Below are positions 59,122 to 64,000 of a DNA stretch of 64,000 bases, in pieces. This stretch comes from Laguncularia racemosa (lineage: Eukaryota; Streptophyta; Magnoliopsida; Myrtales; Combretaceae): NCBI GenBank assembly GCA_037954665.1, contig JBBMOL010000196.1, positions 1,054,001 through 1,118,000 of the forward strand, in the 5' to 3' direction. The translations under genes and the position numbers were made by a program. The notes under the pieces were generated by a model. The model was not told the DNA's origin and ran no database searches. It saw only the letters and a list, made by a program, of their open reading frames with translations. Numbering within the stretch: position 1 is the first letter of the stretch; every line of letters begins with the position of its first letter.

Positions 59122-61708
59122 CTAAAATAAATCATCACAATTTCCACCATCTCTCTCATCCATATTATCATCATCATTTGCATCTTCATCATCTTCTTCT
59201 TCATCAATGTCAACATCATCATGAGGTGTACTGCTACCAATGATTTCCATATCCTTTAATTCCAAAATTTTTGAAGTTCCTATTTGCATTTCAACTTCAA
59301 CATTATCAATATCATGAAGGTCCAAATCATTTGGGATTACGGAATTACTGACAAGACCCTCCAAATTGACATAAGCACCAATTTCGTCCTCCTCCACATC
59401 ATCTTTATCTTTATCCCCTAGACTTAGAAAGAAATGCAACACACCTTAACCTTCATTCTCATTTGATGAGTCAAACACATTTTCTTCTTCAACTATCCAT
59501 TCATCATCAGATGAGAGATCTTCAACAGTGAAAGTAGAAGTGTCAGTGTCAGCAATGCATCTTTCTTTCCTATTTCTTAATTTCAAGTTATGCATTACAA
59601 AGACTAATCATTCATCTTTTGTTGATGCAGCCTATTCCTCCTTTTGGTATGGACCTGAAAATGAAAAAGGTTATACATAACTTTATAAGATTCATAATCT
59701 TAATAAGTAATAAATAATAATATATATAATTGAATAAAAGAACTATTTGTATCGTACCATTTCAAATGCACTCCAATTCCGCTCACAACCTGAAGAACTA
59801 CAAGTCAAACTTAAAACACGATAGCAAACTTTTGTAGTTCTGGGCATTCATCTCCATATGAATCCCTCCATTTAGCTGGAGCTTTTTTGTTTCTTGCTAA
59901 CCTTGCAGCTTCAATGCCAAATAGTCCCTTAGCATCCTTAAATCTTTCAAGCTGCAAATCAATCTTATACCTTTCTGTTGGATTAGAAACCATACGCTCT
60001 ATGCAACCATATAATCCAATCTTAACATCAGCATCAACTTTAAAATCATCACTATAATGATAATGAGGATTCAAATAATAAGCTGCAACATGCAATGGTC
60101 TATGAAGTTGAAGCTCCCATCTCTTGTCAATAATCTTGAAGATAGGTTCATAACTACATTAAATAAATATGATTTCAATTTAGAAATGAAACTTTAAAAT
60201 TAGCACTAAACAAAATATATATATTATATATATATATATAGCTAACAAGTTACGATATTACCTTTTCTTCACATTGTTGAAGTTTGCTTTAATTTTCTGC
60301 TTAGCACGATCCATTTCTGGATAAATGAAACCCATAGCTGGTTGATCATTAGAATCCACTAATCTAAGCACTTTAATCAAGGGAAATGCAGCTTTAAGGC
60401 AAACAATAACATTCTTCCAAACCTACTATCCAAAACCACTTTGTTGAATCCGCTTTCCATCACTTGTGGTCGAATACTTACATGATTTCCAATGACTAGA
60501 AGTGAACATCATCATCAATGCAGTTTTCAACTCACAAAGGCAACCTAATGTCAAATATGAAGTGGAAAAAAACGAGTTGCACCAGGTCTAATCAAGTCTC
60601 TCCCTTTAGTGTATCTTCTCAAAATTGAGATAAGTATAGTCCTAGAATAAATATATGTAGTAATTCGCCTTCCTTTTTCAATTATCCCTTGATGGATCTT
60701 CAAATTCTTCTCAAAGTCTTCCAAGATCAAATCGATGCAATGTGCAGCACAAGGTGTCCAATATAAGCATTTTCTCTTCTCCATCAATTTTTCTCCTGCT
60801 GCTTTATAATTTGCAGCATTATCTGTAATAACTTGTACAACATTTTCCTCTCCAACCTTCTCCACAATATCATCTAACATTGCTAAAACTTTGTCGGTTG
60901 TCTTGGATACATCAGAAGCATCTATAGATGATAAGAAGACCGTTCCTTTAGGGCTATTAACTAAGAAATTGCATATGGAACGCCTCTTTCTATCAGTCCA
61001 TGCATCAGACATAATAGAGCAACCTGTTTTTTTCCATTCAGCTTTGTAGTCATTAAGTAATTCCATTGTTCGAGCTACTTCTTTCTTCAAACAAGTCACC
61101 CTTAGCTCATGATAAGAAGGAGGTTTAATCCCACATCCATATTGACCAACCACTTGAAGCATCTTCACAAACTCTGGATTTTTGACACAATTAAATGGAA
61201 TTGCACTAGTATAGAAAAAACGAGCAATTTGTTGGCTACATTCTTCTCTCAAATCTTTCTTCATGAATTGGTTAATTGTACCTTGCATTGCTTGTGTTCC
61301 ACTTTCACAAATTTTTTTTTTTTTGGTTTCAGAAAGAAGTCCATGCAATTCCTTTCTTTTTTTGTTTATCCCTATTTGCTCCACCTCATCATCAGCATCA
61401 CCAGAATCTTCAATGCCATGAATTTTTTTCTCTTCATTTCTGATAATTTTGCCGCTCTTAGCAGCATTGTTAACATTTCATTTTTTACATCATCGGGACA
61501 CTGGTGCATGGCTCTACATCTTTACGTGACACCCCAAGTGATTCTTGAATCTGTAAATGCCTCCACTAACAACTTTATTACAATACTTACATTTAACTTT
61601 TTTCCCATTATTGTCTACATCAATTCCATGCCCCCAACCTACATCAGATCTACTTCCAAGTGAATTCTTTCTTTTCGAACTCTCTCTAGATGATTTGGAA
61701 GATGACAT
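59122..61708 (-). pseudogene. hAT transposase (BED, DUF659, hAT dimerisation), broken
   Basis: The transposase cuts and pastes the element. The start is ATG 61708 (MSSSKSSRESSKRKNS). A BED-type zinc finger lies at about 61600-61520 (C-K-Y-C, then H-L-G-C-H). A frameshift near 61500-61530 leads to a long stretch ending at 60551 with the DUF659 core (SDAWTDRKRRSICNF, DNAANYKAAG, CAAHCIDLILED). After a probable intron and breaks, 60095-59790 has HVAAYYLNPHYHYS and AKWRDSYGDECPELQKFA, followed by the dimerisation motif SSSGCERNWSAFE near 59780. The last exon (about 59650-59122) ends in a strongly acidic tail. Stops around 60540 and elsewhere suggest it is inactive. Confidence 0.9.
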
Positions 61709-62261
61709 TTTAACTCAATCGATGCTTAAAATCCTATAAGAAAAAAAAAGAAAAAGAAAAAAAGGAGTAAAGAGAGTTATGGTAGAAAGTAGAAAACTAG
61801 AAACCATAAACTATAAAGTACTATTACATATTCACAAATTACATATATAAAGTAAAATTTCTCATGCTCATGCTCATGTAAGATGTAACAAGTAATTACG
61901 AATTTACAATTTACAACTAGAAGAGATAGCAAGAAAAATAACTATAAAAGTTTTCTTTAAATCATCATCAAGAAAAGGAAAGCAAAACATAAAGGGTAAC
62001 AAGCTTTACATTCCATAAAGCTAGAAAAATGAGTATATTATAAATTTATAACTAAGTAATATAATCCCATTTCCAAATTATAACAATATAACTTAGCACA
62101 CCACATGCTCAACCTAAACCCTCCAAATGCAACTTGTATGAAGGATTAAGTTCTCTGGAATTGGATTTATTGATATTTAAGCACATAAATACATTTGGAT
62201 GGGATATCAACTTGGATTGAGTTGGATAAGATAAGAAAACACAAAGAAAAATGCTTTTTGG

Positions 62262-62480
62262 AAGTATACACAGAAGTATACACGGTTGAACACACGGTTG
62301 AAGGCACGGCCGTGTGTTGAGTTTGGAAAATACACAGAAGTATACACGTTGAATGCACGGCCGTGTGTTGAGCTTAGAAAATACACAGAAGTACATACGG
62401 TTGAAGGCACGGCCGTGTGTTTGAGCTTGGAAAATACACATAATAGAAGTATACACGGTTAAGTACACGATTTGAAAGCA
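62262..62480. repeat. 51-52-bp tandem repeats with GCACGGCCGTGT
   Basis: GCACGGCCGTGTGTTGAG-type blocks start at 62304, 62355 and 62407, each with an AAAATACACA(GA)AGTA-like spacer. Open frames here encode only the repeat and are not genes. Confidence 0.8.
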
Positions 62481-63091
62481 TGGCCTTAAAAGCCATCAAC
62501 CCATTCAAAATACCCATTCACAATCACAACTCACAAGCATAAAAATTCCCATGATACACTACATTACAACTGTACAAGTACAAGTATAGTCATACAAGTC
62601 ATACCTAACACAAAAATCGTGTCTATGAAGATGGATCTCAACTCGTTGGCGGTGGCCTGCTGCAAGAACGATCGCTGGTTCGCTGCGGCTGCTCAGTATT
62701 CTTTGTCCTAATGGTTCGATGCGGAACGAAGGATCGCTGGCTCGCTTCTCCTCACTCGTCGTCGTCGTCGCTTTTCACCGTCTGGTCTGTCTCTCACTGT
62801 CTCTCTCTCTCTTCAACGTACACGAACAGCAACAGCAGCAACGCAAGCCGGAAATTGCATTACATGTGCTGGGTTGCCGATTGGGTTGGGCTGGGGTTCG
62901 GCTGGGTTGGCTTGGATCCGATCTGAATGGATTTAAGCCTGCAATTGGATAATTAGTGGAATCGGTAAACACGTGTAGAATCGCGATTTTGAACGATTTT
63001 AATGTTCAAAATCGCGATTTTACTCCGATTTTGTAGGCGAGTTAACTAGGATTGTATATGTAAACTCGTAAAAACGTGGAAACGTACGAGT
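62481..63091 (-). promoter_or_regulatory. GC-rich 5' end of the hAT element, probable transposase promoter/leader
   Basis: 62640-62940 is far richer in G and C than its surroundings, with TCGTCGTCGTCGTC, CTCTCTCTCTC and CAGCAACAGCAGCAAC runs. It lies between the 5' terminal repeat and the transposase start, where a promoter and 5' leader would be. A captured host exon is an alternative; I recognise no protein in it. Confidence 0.45.
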
Positions 63092-63123
63092 TGAAACGCG
63101 ATTTTGACAACCTTGGCTTCATT

Positions 63124-63704
63124 AACATTTTGAGAATTTGTTACTAATGAACTAAAGTGTGATAAAATTTAAAGTTATTGTAACATATTAAGAATCTACT
63201 ACTACTTATCATTATATAAACATCAAATTTTATTTCATTTTTACATTCAATAAACATAAGTCTATTTATTTGATAAAGAAAATTATACACAAAATTATTC
63301 CCACTCATTTTAGAAAATGGAGAACAGATTCCTTACATTCAGGAAACAATTTTTATGTTAATTAATTTTTTAAATTTCTATTATGACCATCACATGATTA
63401 AATATTATTGATATTTTCAAATTACTAATTCAAACACTTAACATAATAATACTAATGAATCTTTTTTTTCTTGAAATAGATTGAAATTCCTAAAACATCA
63501 TCAAATCTAATAATGAAAATATGACTAATTAAAAAAAATCAAAAAAAAAAGAAAAACAAAAAAAAAATCAATAAGATGCTATAAGAAATTATATTATAGT
63601 TACGAAAAATTTTATGCTTATTAAAAATTACATATTTTTAACAAAAACCTGATGATTTTTTAGGATATTAATAAAATCTCACACAAAATTTTCAAGGAGA
63701 TAAG
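63124..63704. other. AT-rich DNA right of the hAT element
   Basis: No feature recognised. An A-rich low-complexity stretch lies at about 63525-63570. AAGGAGA just before 63705 could be a purine tract of the next LTR. Confidence 0.5.
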
Positions 63705-64000
63705 TAATGGGAAATTTTTCGGCACCGTATATGCTTTTAGAACTAGATTTAGATGATGATCCAAATCGCTCCTATTTTACTTCATTTCTTTTTATCTAAT
63801 AAGTATTTAAGAAATAATCTTACATGTACAATAATAATTCTTCATGGGAAGCCAACATGTCTTACATTAGTTGATGGCCATAGGACATCATTAGATTTGC
63901 ATTTAAAGGATTGCTGTGACTGTTTCCATTTCGAAGCAATTGACTCATGAAGATTTATAATATTTTGTACTTTTAATTCTTCTATGGACTATTTTATGAT
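63705..64000 (+). repeat. Start of a CRM-like LTR, cut by the window end
   Basis: TAATGGGAAATTTTTCGGCA and the following bases align with the starts of the LTRs at 18783 and 22794 and, most closely, with the minus-strand solo LTR at 41744-42750. The first dinucleotide TG reads TA. Whether it is a solo or paired LTR cannot be told. Confidence 0.8.

Larger units (their letters stand above)
51769..63115 (-). mobile_element. hAT DNA transposon, interrupted by an Athila-type element
   Basis: Terminal inverted repeats share CAAGGTTGTCAAAATCGCG (19 bp; 51769-51787 and 63097-63115). GCTTCATT at 51761-51768 and 63116-63123 is a perfect 8-bp target duplication, the hAT hallmark. The minus strand encodes a BED/DUF659/hAT-dimerisation transposase. 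Palindromic AAAATCGCGATTTT sites lie at both ends (51779-51792 and 63008-63021, with a near copy at 62979). Without the insert at 51909-58930 the element is about 4.3 kb. Confidence 0.95.

Noticed and set aside
62109..62468. Repeat-containing small ORFs opposite the 52-bp repeats
   Set aside because: Periodic peptides follow from the tandem DNA repeat; several frames are open at once.
62775..62972. Cys-rich small ORF on the minus strand
   Set aside because: The Cys run comes from reading a CAG/CAA repeat backwards; no signal peptide or family match.
1..64000. CRISPR arrays, bacterial operons, rRNA genes
   Set aside because: No regularly spaced short repeats with unique spacers, no rRNA signature, and all coding traces are plant transposon or viral types.

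Overview
The window is a block of nested transposable elements and old virus-derived DNA from a plant nuclear genome, most likely a eudicot. The evidence is the set of lineages seen: Athila-like and chromoviral Ty3/Gypsy elements primed by tRNA-Asp or initiator tRNA-Met, a plant-type hAT transposon with BED and DUF659 domains, and an endogenous caulimovirid whose layout best fits the florendoviruses. I see no intact host gene, rRNA, tRNA or CRISPR array. The only host-gene trace is a broken macro-domain fragment near 15 kb. The species cannot be read from the sequence.

Layout. (1) 1-4315: 3' half of an Athila-like element (integrase, 3' noncoding region, 3' LTR). (2) 4316-13696: a decayed chromodomain-bearing chromovirus ('A'), split by a minus-strand CRM-like element at 5912-11262 with a perfect 5-bp target duplication (ACTTG). 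(3) 13697-15597: chromovirus-LTR-like DNA carrying the macro-domain fragment. (4) 15598-41243: a large endogenous caulimovirid array. It has a minus-strand tandem of about 1.5 genomes, a plus-strand copy slightly longer than one genome, a head-to-head junction with filler DNA near 32.83 kb, and scrambled fragments at both outer edges. A gag-pro-only CRM-like retroelement (18783-23987) sits inside viral ORF2. (5) 41244-51535: more chromoviral LTR-like DNA, a solo LTR (41744-42750), and a decayed chromovirus 'B' with its 3' LTR. (6) 51769-63115: a hAT transposon with 19-bp terminal inverted repeats and a perfect 8-bp target duplication (GCTTCATT), into which a gag-pro-only Athila element (51909-58930, duplication GTAGT) has inserted. 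(7) 63705-64000: the start of another CRM-like LTR, cut by the window end.

How it fits together. The retroelement copies could not move on their own as seen here. Two unrelated families have lost everything between protease and the 3' noncoding end while keeping LTRs, PBS, PPT and gag-pro, so they would depend on enzymes made elsewhere. The viral copies keep the order movement protein, coat protein, zinc finger, protease, reverse transcriptase, RNase H in ORF1, then an unassigned ORF2 four bases downstream, but every copy has stops, frameshifts or lost catalytic residues. Many stops fit C-to-T change, as expected of long-methylated DNA. The inverted arrangement of the viral copies could feed small-RNA silencing; that is inference.
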